A stretch of 64,000 nucleotides of DNA from Arthrobacter sp. M4. Lineage in GTDB: Bacteria > Actinomycetota > Actinomycetes > Actinomycetales > Micrococcaceae. The notes below the pieces were generated by a model. The model was not told the DNA's origin. It saw only the letters and a program-made list of their open reading frames with translations, and searched no databases. Positions 1-8,057 of this stretch are shown piece after piece. The DNA lies in the NCBI RefSeq assembly GCF_020251205.1, contig NZ_JAIWYX010000007.1:124001-188000 (forward strand), read 5' to 3'. Position numbers and translations under genes: made by a program. The stretch's first letter is position 1; each line of letters begins with the position of its first letter.

Positions 1-164
1 CGCCGTGGTAATGCCCTCCGCGCCGCCTTTGTCCGCTATTGTACGTTTGATAGGACATACTGCCTTTTTGATCATAGCAGTGCCGCGTGCCCGGTCAAGG
101 GCACCACGCCTCGGGGAAAGACAGAGCCCGACGGCGGAAAGGGCCTGAGTGCCAGAGGTGGCCG
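1..164. other. Window edge, no gene recognised
   Basis: No convincing reading frame lies in the first 164 bases. A short AT-richer patch (about 36-85) may be a regulatory segment of a gene to the left of the window, but I cannot assign it. Confidence 0.4.
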
Positions 165-938
165 CTACATCCGTTCCCGGCACGCGTCGACAAACGCGGC
201 AAACGGTTCCACTCTCTGCGCGGCTGATGGCTGCGCTGCTTCAGGGTGCCACTGCATGGTGACCACCCACCGCTCCGGATCCTCAAGGGCTTCCACGGTG
301 CCGTCGTCCGCGACTGCCGTGACCACCAGGCCTGGCCCGACGTCGTCGACCGCCTGATGGTGGCCCGACGCGACGGTGACGGTGAGGCCGCTGTCCAGCC
401 GGCGCTTATAGAGGCCCGCCATGCGGGACCCTGCGGAAAGTTCGACGTCGTGCCACGCCCAGGTGTCCTTGGTAGCCTGCATGCCTGCCGCGGGTGAGCC
501 CGGCGGGGGGCTCCTGTGCACCACGCTGCTTTGGGGGATGTCCTGGATCAAGGTTCCGCCGTAGAGCACATTGACGAGCTGATGTCCGCGACAAATGCCC
601 AGCAACGGCACGTCCGAGCCGAGCGCCGCACGGGCCACCGCGAGGTCCAGTTCGTCCTGCTTCGGATTGACGTCATAGCAGGTCTCCACAGGCTCCTGGC
701 CGTAGAGCCTCGGATTCAGGTCGCCTCCGCCGGGAAGAAGCACGCCGTCGAGTCCTTTGACGGTGGCCTGAAGCTGCCCGTTGTCCGCCGGACCTCCAAG
801 CGGTACCGGCTCCGCTTCGACATCGCGCACCAGGTCCACAATGGCACTGAACATCCGGTGGGCTTTGCCTACCCGGGCGTCGGCGCCCTCAGGATTGCTG
901 AGCCGGACGGGGATGCCGATCCGGGGAATCGCGGCCAT
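165..938 (-). CDS. Gamma-glutamyl-gamma-aminobutyrate hydrolase family protein (class I glutamine amidotransferase-like)
   Basis: This 257-residue protein has the class I amidotransferase (peptidase C26) layout. The nucleophile elbow reads GICRGHQLVNV with the catalytic Cys. The C-terminal part carries GHHQAV and MQWHPEA, which holds the catalytic His and the following Glu. The family cleaves gamma-glutamyl amide bonds, for example gamma-glutamyl-GABA in the PuuD branch of putrescine breakdown. Length fits PuuD-like enzymes. The exact substrate is not visible, and no other putrescine gene adjoins it. The start at 938 has no clear Shine-Dalgarno (SD) sequence and lies 34 nt from the divergent start at 973, so the two genes may share a compact promoter. 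Confidence 0.85.
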   Translation of the reverse strand: MAAIPRIGIPVRLSNPEGADARVGKAHRMFSAIVDLVRDVEAEPVPLGGPADNGQLQATVKGLDGVLLPGGGDLNPRLYGQEPVETCYDVNPKQDELDLAVARAALGSDVPLLGICRGHQLVNVLYGGTLIQDIPQSSVVHRSPPPGSPAAGMQATKDTWAWHDVELSAGSRMAGLYKRRLDSGLTVTVASGHHQAVDDVGPGLVVTAVADDGTVEALEDPERWVVTMQWHPEAAQPSAAQRVEPFAAFVDACRERM

Positions 939-972
939 AGGTACATTCTGCCGTGGTGGCTAGTCTTGGTCC

Positions 973-2106
973 ATGAATCCGTCCGGCGCACTCAATCCCA
1001 GCCCCCGAACCCTCGACGTCGAGAGCGTGGAACATTTCGACAGGCTGGTCGGTGCCGGAGCATGGTCGATGCACGGATGGCATGCCCAGTCGCTGGATCT
1101 CCGAGGCCGGACCGCCCAGCTTAATAACCTGGATGCCCAAGGGGCCATTTTTCTCGGCTGCACATTCGACGACGACGCCGTTGAGGACTCGCTGCGCAGC
1201 CGTGGGGCGTTGATCTTCCCCAAGCTTAGGGGCATCCCGTTCAACCCTTACCGCGGCAGCCTCTACAGCGCGGCCGAGCTATACACGGACATTCGCGCGA
1301 AGGAGTACGAATCCACTCCCGACGCAAGGGTTTACCACTGGAGCATGTTGCCTGGGCAGCGGACAAGCCTGGACGCCACGCTGGCCGCGGCACTACATGA
1401 TCACGCTATTGGTAATGCCCTCGAGGAGCTCCTTGGGAACGGCTGGGCTGGAGCCCGATTGGTGGGAGTCATGGGTGGGCACGCGGCACCGCGCGACAGC
1501 GGCGACTTTGCTGCCGCAGCCTGGCTGGGCAGGCTATTGGCGCTCGCAGGGTTCACGGTGGCCACGGGTGGTGGCCCCGGCTCCATGGAAGCAGCGAATG
1601 CAGGGGCCTATCTCAGCGTCCTGCCCGAAACCGAGTTCCGCTCGCAGTTGGTGGAGCTCTCCGCGGTGCCAGGCTTCAGGCCGTCGGTGACTGCCTGGGC
1701 GAGGACCGCTGAGCGCGTGGTGGAACGGTACCCGGGCGGGACGGAATCACTGGGAATCCCCACCTGGTTCTATGGGCACGAGCCACCAAACCTCTTTGCC
1801 TCGCACATTGCCAAGTACTTCGCCAACTCCGTTCGCGAGGCGATCCTACTGCAGCTGTGCAATGCCGGAACCGTGTTCCTTCCCGGATCGGCGGGAACGG
1901 TGCAGGAGATCTTCCAGGACGCGTGCGAGAACTACTACGGTGCGCCGGAAAAGATCACGCCGATGGTTCTGGTGGGGAAGGAGCACTGGCAGCAACGGTA
2001 TCCGGCGTGGCCCATGCTGCAACGACTTGCCGAAGGGCGGGACATGGCGGACCGCATCTTCCTGGTGGACAGCGTCGAGGAGGCGCTGGAGGTCGTGGCC
2101 GGATAA
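973..2106 (+). CDS. LOG family (lysine-decarboxylase-like) Rossmann-fold protein
   Basis: The 377-residue product has the two LOG-family signatures. GGGPGSMEAANAGA lies mid-protein. FLPGSAGTVQEIFQDA lies in the C-terminal third and corresponds to the PGGxGTxxE motif, but with Ser where the second Gly is usual. Classic LOG proteins are cytokinin-type nucleoside 5'-monophosphate phosphoribohydrolases of about 180-250 residues. This one has an N-terminal extension of roughly 150 residues, so it belongs to the longer actinobacterial group whose substrate I do not know. It is divergent from the amidotransferase gene and convergent with the IclR gene at 2141. Confidence 0.75.
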   Translation: MNPSGALNPSPRTLDVESVEHFDRLVGAGAWSMHGWHAQSLDLRGRTAQLNNLDAQGAIFLGCTFDDDAVEDSLRSRGALIFPKLRGIPFNPYRGSLYSAAELYTDIRAKEYESTPDARVYHWSMLPGQRTSLDATLAAALHDHAIGNALEELLGNGWAGARLVGVMGGHAAPRDSGDFAAAAWLGRLLALAGFTVATGGGPGSMEAANAGAYLSVLPETEFRSQLVELSAVPGFRPSVTAWARTAERVVERYPGGTESLGIPTWFYGHEPPNLFASHIAKYFANSVREAILLQLCNAGTVFLPGSAGTVQEIFQDACENYYGAPEKITPMVLVGKEHWQQRYPAWPMLQRLAEGRDMADRIFLVDSVEEALEVVAG

Positions 2107-2140
2107 GAGCCGGCTATGAGGTTGAGTACAGCTTGTATCC

Positions 2141-2959
2141 CTAGTGTGGGGCGCGGCCGCCCAGCCGCTGTGTGACGTTGCGGGCGGCGGCCACGCAAGC
2201 TTCGGCCAGGGATTGCAGGGTTTCCGGGGAGACCCGGAAGCGTGGCGCCGGAATGAGCACGGCCGCCACAACGTTGCCGCGGTGGTCGTACACCGGAGAG
2301 GCAACGCCAACTTCGTCAAGCGACGTCTCGCCGTAGTTGACCGCCCAGCCCCGCTGGGCAACCTCCCCCAACCGCTGCAGGTATGCGTCCAAACCGGCAT
2401 CGTCCAGGCCCGGCATACTGATCGCCCCACTGCGAAGGAGGGCCCGCACCCTGTCCGGATCCTCGGCGGCAAGGAACACCTGCACCGATGAGCTGAGCGC
2501 CTCACGGTATCGTGCTCCCAGCGGGGCCGTGTGCTTGACCTGATGCCGGCTGGGGATTTGCTCCACGCACATGGACTCGTTGTTGTTCCACACCATCAGC
2601 GCGCTGGTTTCCCCGGTCCGTTCACTCAGCTCGCGCAGCACTGGATAGGCGACGCGACGCTCGTCCAGCTCAGCAAGCAGGGGCCCGGCCACAGCGATCA
2701 GGCCAAGGCCCAGCCGGTAACGGCGGGTTTCCGGGTCCCTTTCCACAAGGTTTTCCTGCTCAAGGGTAGCGAGGATGCGGGACACACTGCTCTTATGCAT
2801 CCCGATCCGACCCGCAATCTCGGTGACGCCCAGCAACGGCTCCTCACTGGAGAAGCTCCTGAGGACAGCAATGGCATTCACAATGACGGACGCGCCCTTG
2901 GTATCGCCCTGGGCGGCTGGGATGTCTGTGGTTTCTCGGGGAGTCATAGTGCCCACCAT
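2141..2959 (-). CDS. IclR family transcriptional regulator
   Basis: The N-terminal winged helix spans about residues 28-85 and includes GVTEIAGRIGMHKSSVSRIL. The C-terminal IclR effector domain contains the conserved run with VEQIP, SPVYDHRGNVVAAV and FRVSPETL. Total length of 272 residues is typical. The gene follows the creatinase gene on the same strand after a strong hairpin (3029-3073), so it may have its own promoter. By position it is the likely regulator of creatinase and its transporter, and perhaps of betA. ATG at 2959 follows GAGGAAAG very closely; ATG at 2947, behind GGTGGG, is an alternative start. Confidence 0.9.
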   Translation of the reverse strand: MVGTMTPRETTDIPAAQGDTKGASVIVNAIAVLRSFSSEEPLLGVTEIAGRIGMHKSSVSRILATLEQENLVERDPETRRYRLGLGLIAVAGPLLAELDERRVAYPVLRELSERTGETSALMVWNNNESMCVEQIPSRHQVKHTAPLGARYREALSSSVQVFLAAEDPDRVRALLRSGAISMPGLDDAGLDAYLQRLGEVAQRGWAVNYGETSLDEVGVASPVYDHRGNVVAAVLIPAPRFRVSPETLQSLAEACVAAARNVTQRLGGRAPH

Positions 2960-3028
2960 CTTTCCTCATGGACGGCCCCAGGTTTGCACCTGTGGCGCCA
3001 TCCCCTGGGACCCGCCATGGCGGAGGAA

Positions 3029-3073
3029 GGCCCGACGACGGCCGGCAGCTGAGGTGCCGTCCGCCGTCGGGCC
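3029..3073 (-). terminator. Hairpin after the creatinase gene
   Basis: A GC-rich inverted repeat (GGCCCGACG at 3029 pairing with CGTCGGGCC ending at 3073, with further paired bases inside) begins 19 nt past the creatinase stop codon. It could terminate the transporter-creatinase transcript before the IclR gene. No long U-tract follows. Confidence 0.6.
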
Positions 3074-3092
3074 GTTACTGATGACCGCGGCG

Positions 3093-4358
3093 CTAGGCGC
3101 CGATGATGTTGTGTTCCGGGCCGAACGGGAACTTGGTGATGTTCTCGGCTCCGTCTTCACCAACCACCAGGATGTCGTGCTCGCGATAGCCACCCGCGCC
3201 GGGCTGGCCGTCCAGCACGGTGATCATCGGTTCCATGGAGACCACCATCCCGGGCTCCAGGACGGTGTCGATGTCCTCGCGCAGTTCGAGTCCGGCCTCG
3301 CGGCCGTAGTAGTGGCTCAGGACCCCGAAGGAGTGGCCATATCCGAAGGTGCGGTTGGCGAGCAGGCCGTGGGAGACGTAGATCTCGTTGAGCTCCGCGG
3401 CGATGTCCTTGCAGACGGCGCCCGGTTTGATGAGTTCGAGTCCACGTCGGTGCACTTCGACGTTGATGTTCCACAATTCCAGCGAGCGGGCATCCGGTTC
3501 GCCGTAGAACAGGGTGCGTTCCAACGCCGTGTAGTAGCCCGAGGTCATGGGGAAGCAGTTCAGCGAGAGGATGTCGTGCTTCTGGATTTTCCGGGTGGTT
3601 GCCCAGTTGTGGGCGCCGTCGGTGTTGATGCCGGACTGGAACCAGACCCAGGTGTCGCGGATTTCCGAGTCCGGGAAAGTCCGTGCGATTTCGTGCACCA
3701 TGGCTTCCGTGCCGATGAGGGCCACTTCGTATTCCGTGATGCCTTCGGCAATGGCGTTGCGGATGGCCTCGCCGCCCAAGTCGCCGATTCGGGCGCCGTG
3801 CTTGATGACTTCGATCTCCTCGGCGGATTTGATCATGCGCTGCCGCATGGCCGCCCGGGCAACGTCCACCAATGCCGCGGATTCGAAGGCCGCCTGGATT
3901 TTGTTGCGGTTATCCAGCGGGAGGGAGTCGTCCTCGACGCCCAGGCGGCGAACGTTCACGCCCCGGGAGCGCAGGGATTCCTGGATCGCGTGGATGAAGT
4001 TGTCCCGCCGCCAGTCGGTGTACACCAGATTGTCCCCGTAGCTGCGGCGCCAGGGCATGCCGGCGTCGATGTTGGCCGTGATGGTGACCGTGTCCTCAGC
4101 GGTGACCACCATTGCGTATGGGCGTCCGAAGTAGGTGAAGAGGAAATCGGAGTAGTACTTGATGGAGTGGTAGCTGGTGAGGACAACGGCGTCCAACTGC
4201 TTTTCGGCCATGATGCGGCGAATGCCTGCCAGGCGGCGTTCGAACTCGGCGTCGGAGAACGTCAGCGGCAGCTTCTGTCCGTTGTGGAGCACCTTGAGGC
4301 GCTCGAGGCGGGAAACGTCTGCGGCTTCGTTCTGGGGAGTTGTGTCGACGACGGTCAT
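3093..4358 (-). CDS. Creatinase (creatine amidinohydrolase)
   Basis: Creatinase hydrolyses creatine to sarcosine and urea (EC 3.5.3.3) in the cytoplasm. The 421-residue protein has the pita-bread M24 fold but matches creatinase rather than metal aminopeptidases. I recognise several blocks conserved with the Pseudomonas enzyme: SYHSIKYYSDFLFTYFGRPY, WFQSGINTDGAHN (with the catalytic His), KPGAVCKDIAAELNEIY, FGYGHSFGVLSHYYGREAG and MVVSMEPM. ATG at 4358 was chosen because GAAAGGAA precedes it; the frame is open further upstream to 4448 but lacks a ribosome site there. It lies 34 nt after the transporter gene on the same strand. Sarcosine can be used by the oxidase encoded at 32 kb. Confidence 0.93.
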   Translation of the reverse strand: MTVVDTTPQNEAADVSRLERLKVLHNGQKLPLTFSDAEFERRLAGIRRIMAEKQLDAVVLTSYHSIKYYSDFLFTYFGRPYAMVVTAEDTVTITANIDAGMPWRRSYGDNLVYTDWRRDNFIHAIQESLRSRGVNVRRLGVEDDSLPLDNRNKIQAAFESAALVDVARAAMRQRMIKSAEEIEVIKHGARIGDLGGEAIRNAIAEGITEYEVALIGTEAMVHEIARTFPDSEIRDTWVWFQSGINTDGAHNWATTRKIQKHDILSLNCFPMTSGYYTALERTLFYGEPDARSLELWNINVEVHRRGLELIKPGAVCKDIAAELNEIYVSHGLLANRTFGYGHSFGVLSHYYGREAGLELREDIDTVLEPGMVVSMEPMITVLDGQPGAGGYREHDILVVGEDGAENITKFPFGPEHNIIGA

Positions 4359-4392
4359 GGGGTGTGTTCCTTTCAATGGGTGTTGCGTGGAT

Positions 4393-5814
4393 TCAGTCTT
4401 GTTGCAGGGGCTTGCGGGATGTTTCCGCGGTGAACAGGACTGCGACAAGGGAGATCAGGGAGGCCGCCACGAGGTACCAGCCCGGCGCGAGCTTGGACTG
4501 CGTGAGGCCGATAAGCAATGTGGCCATAAACGGTGCCGTTCCACCGAAGAGGGCGTTGGAGAGGTTGAAGCTCACTGCAAAGCCGGTGTAGCGGACGGTG
4601 GTGGGGAAGATTTCGGCCAGGAAGCTGGGGAGGGTGCCGTCATTGAGCGTGAGCATTCCGCCCAGGAGGACCTGCACTAGGACAATGACGGCGAAGCTTC
4701 CGGTGTCCAGCAGCATGAACGCGGGGACCGTCAGCGCCATGAAGAGAATCGACGCCGTGATAAGCATGCGCTTGCGGCCGAACCTGTCCGAGGCAAGGCC
4801 CGTCAGGAAGATGAAGCCGATGTAGCTGGCCAGTGCGATGGTGGTGGCCAGGAACGACTCGGCTGCGCCGAAATTGAGTTCTTCGGACAGGTACGTCGGC
4901 ATGTAGCTGAGGATTACGTAGAAACCGACGGCGTTGAGCAGTACAGCGCCCGCCGCGATGATGAGCTGCTTGCGGTACGTGGTAAACATGGCCAGCGTGG
5001 GGACCTTGACCGGTATGTCCTGCTCGGCGAGGGACCGGAACGCCGGGGTGTCCTCAAGTTTTGTCCGAATGTACCGGCCGATCAGGCCCATGGGGGCGGC
5101 GAGGAGGAACGGCAGCCGCCAGCCCCAATCGTGCAGCTGTTCGCTGCTCAGCACACTGCTGAGCAGCGCCGCCAACAGCGAACCGAGCAGCAGTCCGGCT
5201 GCCGTACTGGCAGGTACGACGGCGGCATAGGCACCACGGCGGTTGGCCGGAGCGTACTCCACCAGGAAGGCGGAGGCTCCGGCATACTCGCCGGCTGCGG
5301 AGAAACCTTGGACCACGCGGACCAGCAGCAGCAACAGCGGGGCGAGGAAGCCGATGGTCGCGTAGCCGGGTATCAGGGCAATGCAGAACGTGGCGACCGA
5401 CATGATGACGATGGAAAGCGACAGTGCTTTCCGGCGGCCCAACCGGTCGCCGAGATGTCCCCAGACGAAACCGCCCAAGGGACGGATAAAGAAGGAGATG
5501 GCGAAGACGCCGAAGGTGGCCAGCAGAGCGGTCTGGCGGTCCGACTCAGGGAAGAAGACGGAGGAGATGATTCCGGCCAGGTATCCGTAGACGGCGTAGT
5601 CGAACCACTCAACGAAGTTGCCGATGAAGCTGGCCATGATGACCCGGCGCCGGGTGTCCTTGCTGGTGGCCGTCGTCGGATCCGGAGCGATGTGCCTGTC
5701 CACGATGCGATCATGCGGCATATGTTCTGGCGCGACGCTGCTGCCATCGACGATATGTGACTCCGCTGCCGAGGTGCCTGCAAGGGCTGAAGGGGAGGAA
5801 GTTTCGTTACTCAT
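4393..5814 (-). CDS. MFS transporter, metabolite:H+ symporter (MHS) type
   Basis: A membrane protein of about 473 residues with twelve predicted segments. The first is preceded by ASFIGNFVEWFDYAVYGYLA, the MHS-family signature shared by proline/betaine and dicarboxylate symporters. The loop 2-3 motif GHLGDRLGRRKA and the amphipathic VRVVQGFSAAGEYAGA are also present. The N-terminus (about 60 residues) is hydrophilic. It precedes creatinase by 34 nt, so creatine or a related betaine is the likely substrate (inference). ATG at 5814 follows GGTGGAT; a TTG at 5826 is in frame but less likely. The palindrome at 5838-5854 sits just upstream. Confidence 0.85.
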   Translation of the reverse strand: MSNETSSPSALAGTSAAESHIVDGSSVAPEHMPHDRIVDRHIAPDPTTATSKDTRRRVIMASFIGNFVEWFDYAVYGYLAGIISSVFFPESDRQTALLATFGVFAISFFIRPLGGFVWGHLGDRLGRRKALSLSIVIMSVATFCIALIPGYATIGFLAPLLLLLVRVVQGFSAAGEYAGASAFLVEYAPANRRGAYAAVVPASTAAGLLLGSLLAALLSSVLSSEQLHDWGWRLPFLLAAPMGLIGRYIRTKLEDTPAFRSLAEQDIPVKVPTLAMFTTYRKQLIIAAGAVLLNAVGFYVILSYMPTYLSEELNFGAAESFLATTIALASYIGFIFLTGLASDRFGRKRMLITASILFMALTVPAFMLLDTGSFAVIVLVQVLLGGMLTLNDGTLPSFLAEIFPTTVRYTGFAVSFNLSNALFGGTAPFMATLLIGLTQSKLAPGWYLVAASLISLVAVLFTAETSRKPLQQD

Positions 5815-5837
5815 GGTATCCACCAATGATTCTTAGG

Positions 5838-5854
5838 GTTGCAAGGAATGCAAC
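5838..5854 (-). promoter_or_regulatory. Operator-like palindrome before the creatine transporter gene
   Basis: GTTGCA and TGCAAC flank a 5-nt spacer in a perfect inverted repeat, 24-40 nt upstream of the transporter start codon. Size and symmetry suit an IclR-type repressor site. The IclR gene two genes downstream is the natural candidate, which is inference. Confidence 0.55.
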
Positions 5855-5924
5855 ATGGTTGCTTCAGATTAGGTGGTGATGCCAGCCACAGTCAATGGTT
5901 GTTTTAGAAGCCCGCCCAGGCGCG

Positions 5925-5985
5925 CGCGAGATGGCATTTGATGGCAATGTTTCGCCGAAACATTGCCATCAAATGCCATCTCGCG
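5925..5985. repeat. 61-nt near-perfect palindrome (30-bp arms, 1-nt centre)
   Basis: The left arm at 5925-5954 and the right arm at 5956-5985 are exact reverse complements around a single C. It lies between two divergent genes, about 110 nt before the transporter start and 347 nt before betA. It therefore cannot be an ordinary terminator for either. It could extrude as a cruciform, be a mobile palindromic repeat, or bind a protein. Confidence 0.9.
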
Positions 5986-6069
5986 AGGGGTGGGGACGGT
6001 GGATGGGGCGTGGGAATGGTGGACGGGATGGTGGACCTCGGCCCCGTTGGTAAGTTGAAGCTGCGCTCT

Positions 6070-6094
6070 AGTTGCATTTAGCACAACTCAGTTG
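6070..6094. promoter_or_regulatory. Overlapping AGTTG/CAACT inverted repeats
   Basis: AGTTG at 6070-6074 pairs with CAACT at 6084-6088. That CAACT also pairs across one base with AGTTG at 6090-6094. The GTTGCAT core resembles the sites at 5838 and 6204. Possible regulator-binding cluster in the creatinase/betA divergent region. Confidence 0.4.
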
Positions 6095-6115
6095 TGATTT
6101 TTACTGTACTGTCCG

Positions 6116-6146
6116 GACGAAATGCCGTTTCGTCTTGCTGGACGAA
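6116..6146. promoter_or_regulatory. Three alternating GACGAA/TTCGTC half-sites upstream of the betA promoter
   Basis: GACGAAA (6116-6122) and TTTCGTC (6128-6134) form a perfect inverted repeat with a 5-nt spacer. TTCGTC (6129-6134) and GACGAA (6141-6146) form another with a 6-nt spacer. The array ends 5 nt before the -35 hexamer at 6151, where an activator or repressor would be expected to bind. Confidence 0.55.
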
Positions 6147-6150
6147 TCTA

Positions 6151-6180
6151 TTGACACTCTGCTGTGACGACTGTCATATT
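6151..6180 (+). promoter_or_regulatory. Candidate betA promoter (TTGACA-18-CATATT)
   Basis: A consensus -35 TTGACA at 6151-6156 is followed after 18 nt by CATATT at 6175-6180, a four-of-six match to the -10 hexamer. It would give a leader of about 145 nt before the betA ATG at 6332. Confidence 0.5.
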
Positions 6181-6203
6181 CATTAGTACGCGCCATGCGC
6201 ACC

Positions 6204-6219
6204 GCGTTGCATATAACGC
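6204..6219. promoter_or_regulatory. GCGTT-N6-AACGC palindrome in the betA leader
   Basis: GCGTT (6204-6208) and AACGC (6215-6219) flank GCATAT. The 14-mer GTTGCATATAACGC inside it recurs exactly at 35314-35327, upstream of the Rieske/dimethylglycine oxidase genes, suggesting a shared regulator for linked steps of one pathway. Confidence 0.45.
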
Positions 6220-6331
6220 AATCGCACGCCGAGGGCAAAACCGAACGCGGTGCACCCCAACGAGCTTCTCGAAAGGGACCTGCCGAGTCAGACCGGTGGG
6301 TTCCTCACGATGTACAAGGAGACCTTGCAGC

Positions 6332-8053
6332 ATGACAGAAACCAGCTATGACTACGTCATCGTAGGAGGCGGCAGCGCCGGTTCCGTTCTGGCCAACCGC
6401 CTGAGCGCCGACGGAACGCACAGCGTCCTGGTTCTTGAAGCGGGCCGCAGCGACTTCCCGTGGGATCTTTTCATCCAGATGCCCGCGGCCCTCACCTTCC
6501 CCAGCGGCAACCCCTTCTATGACTGGCGCTACCAGTCGGATCCCGAGCCGTACATGCACGGACGTCGGATCGCCCACGCCCGCGGCAAGGTCCTTGGTGG
6601 CTCGAGTTCCATCAACGGCATGATCTTCCAGCGCGGAAACCCCCTCGACTACGAGCGGTGGGGAGCGGATCCAGGCATGGAAACCTGGGACTTCGCCCAC
6701 TGCCTTCCCTATTTCAACCGCATGGAGAACGCGCTGGCAGCCGATCCGGACGACGAACTGCGTGGTCACTCGGGTCCGTTGGTGCTCGAGCGAGGCCCGG
6801 CCACCAACCCGCTTTTCCAGTCCTTCTTTAGGGCAGCCCAGGAAGCCGGATTCCCCCTGACGGACGACGTCAATGGCTACCGGCAGGAGGGCTTTGCGGC
6901 CTTCGACCGCAACGTCCACAAGGGCCAGCGGCTCTCCGCGTCCCGTGCGTACGTTCGCCCCAACTTCGGCCGGCACAACCTTGAGGTCCTCACCCGGGCC
7001 TTCGTCACCAAGGTCAAATTCAAGGGCAACGTTGCCACGGGCGTCACTTACCGCCGCAACGGCAAGCTCCACACCGTCAACGCGGGTGAGGTCATTCTTT
7101 CCGGCGGCGCCATCAACACCCCGCAACTGCTGCAGCTCTCCGGCGTGGGCGACGCCCAGCACCTGAAGTCCCTCGGCATCAACCCGGTGGTCAACCTGCC
7201 CGGCGTCGGCGAGAACCTGCAGGACCACCTCGAGGTGTACATCCAGCACGCCTGCACCCAGCCAGTGTCCATGCAGCCGGCCCTCGACGTCTGGCGCATG
7301 CCGTGGATCGGCATGCAATGGCTATTCGGACGCAAGGGACCCGCGGCCACCAACCACTTCGAAGGCGGCGGCTTCGTCCGCTCCAACGAGGACGTGGCCT
7401 ACCCCAACCTAATGTTCCACTTCCTCCCGGTGGCTGTCCGCTACGACGGCCAGAAGGCCGACGCGAAGCACGGCTACCAGGTGCATATCGGACCCATGTA
7501 CTCTGACGCCCGCGGCAGCCTCAAGATCAAGTCCACGGATCCCACTGTCCACCCGTCCATGATCTTCAACTACCTCTCCACTGACCAGGACCGCCGCGAA
7601 TGGGTGGAAGCCATCCATATCGCCCGGGACATCCTCGGCCAGTCCGCCATGGCCCCGTTCAACGGCGGCGAGATCTCTCCCGGCCCCGGTGTCCGGACGG
7701 ACAAGGAAATCCTCGACTGGGTGGCCGAGGATGCCGAAACCGCACTGCACCCGTCCTGTACCGCCAAGATGGGGCCGGCGTCCGATCCCATGGCCGTGGT
7801 CGACCCGCTGGACATGTCCGTGCACGGCACCAAGGGCCTGCGCGTCGTGGACGCCTCCGCGATGCCCTACGTCACCAACGGCAACATCTACGCCCCGGTG
7901 ATGATGATGGCCGAGCGCGCCTCGGACCTGATCCTTGGCAAGACCCCGCTGGCCGCACAGCACACCGAGTTCTACCGCCACGGAATCTCCCCGCTGGAGA
8001 GGGACAACTCAGTGCGCGGCAAGTCCGCAAGCGGCCAGGCAGTAAGGGGCTAA
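6332..8053 (+). CDS. betA: Choline dehydrogenase (GMC oxidoreductase)
   Basis: BetA oxidises choline to betaine aldehyde with FAD. The 573-residue protein opens with the FAD-binding [14 protein letters not shown]. It carries both GMC signatures: [15 protein letters not shown] near residue 90 and [17 protein letters not shown] near residue 260. The active-site region [10 protein letters not shown] and the terminal TNGNIYAP are those of BetA. ATG at 6332 is preceded by AAGGAGA; the frame is open upstream to 6164, but that stretch holds the promoter and shows no coding character. betB begins 4 nt after its stop, so the two are co-translated. Confidence 0.93.
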   Translation: MTETSYDYVIVGGGSAGSVLANRLSADGTHSVLVLEAGRSDFPWDLFIQMPAALTFPSGNPFYDWRYQSDPEPYMHGRRIAHARGKVLGGSSSINGMIFQRGNPLDYERWGADPGMETWDFAHCLPYFNRMENALAADPDDELRGHSGPLVLERGPATNPLFQSFFRAAQEAGFPLTDDVNGYRQEGFAAFDRNVHKGQRLSASRAYVRPNFGRHNLEVLTRAFVTKVKFKGNVATGVTYRRNGKLHTVNAGEVILSGGAINTPQLLQLSGVGDAQHLKSLGINPVVNLPGVGENLQDHLEVYIQHACTQPVSMQPALDVWRMPWIGMQWLFGRKGPAATNHFEGGGFVRSNEDVAYPNLMFHFLPVAVRYDGQKADAKHGYQVHIGPMYSDARGSLKIKSTDPTVHPSMIFNYLSTDQDRREWVEAIHIARDILGQSAMAPFNGGEISPGPGVRTDKEILDWVAEDAETALHPSCTAKMGPASDPMAVVDPLDMSVHGTKGLRVVDASAMPYVTNGNIYAPVMMMAERASDLILGKTPLAAQHTEFYRHGISPLERDNSVRGKSASGQAVRG

Positions 8054-8057
8054 GGCG

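Noticed and set aside
2775..4433. 552-codon plus-strand open frame
   Set aside because: It is the antisense of creatinase and the IclR gene; the minus strand has clear family motifs and ribosome sites, and long antisense frames are common in high-GC DNA.
5925..5985. Transcription terminator
   Set aside because: The palindrome lies between two divergent start codons and has no U-tract, so no transcript would end there.
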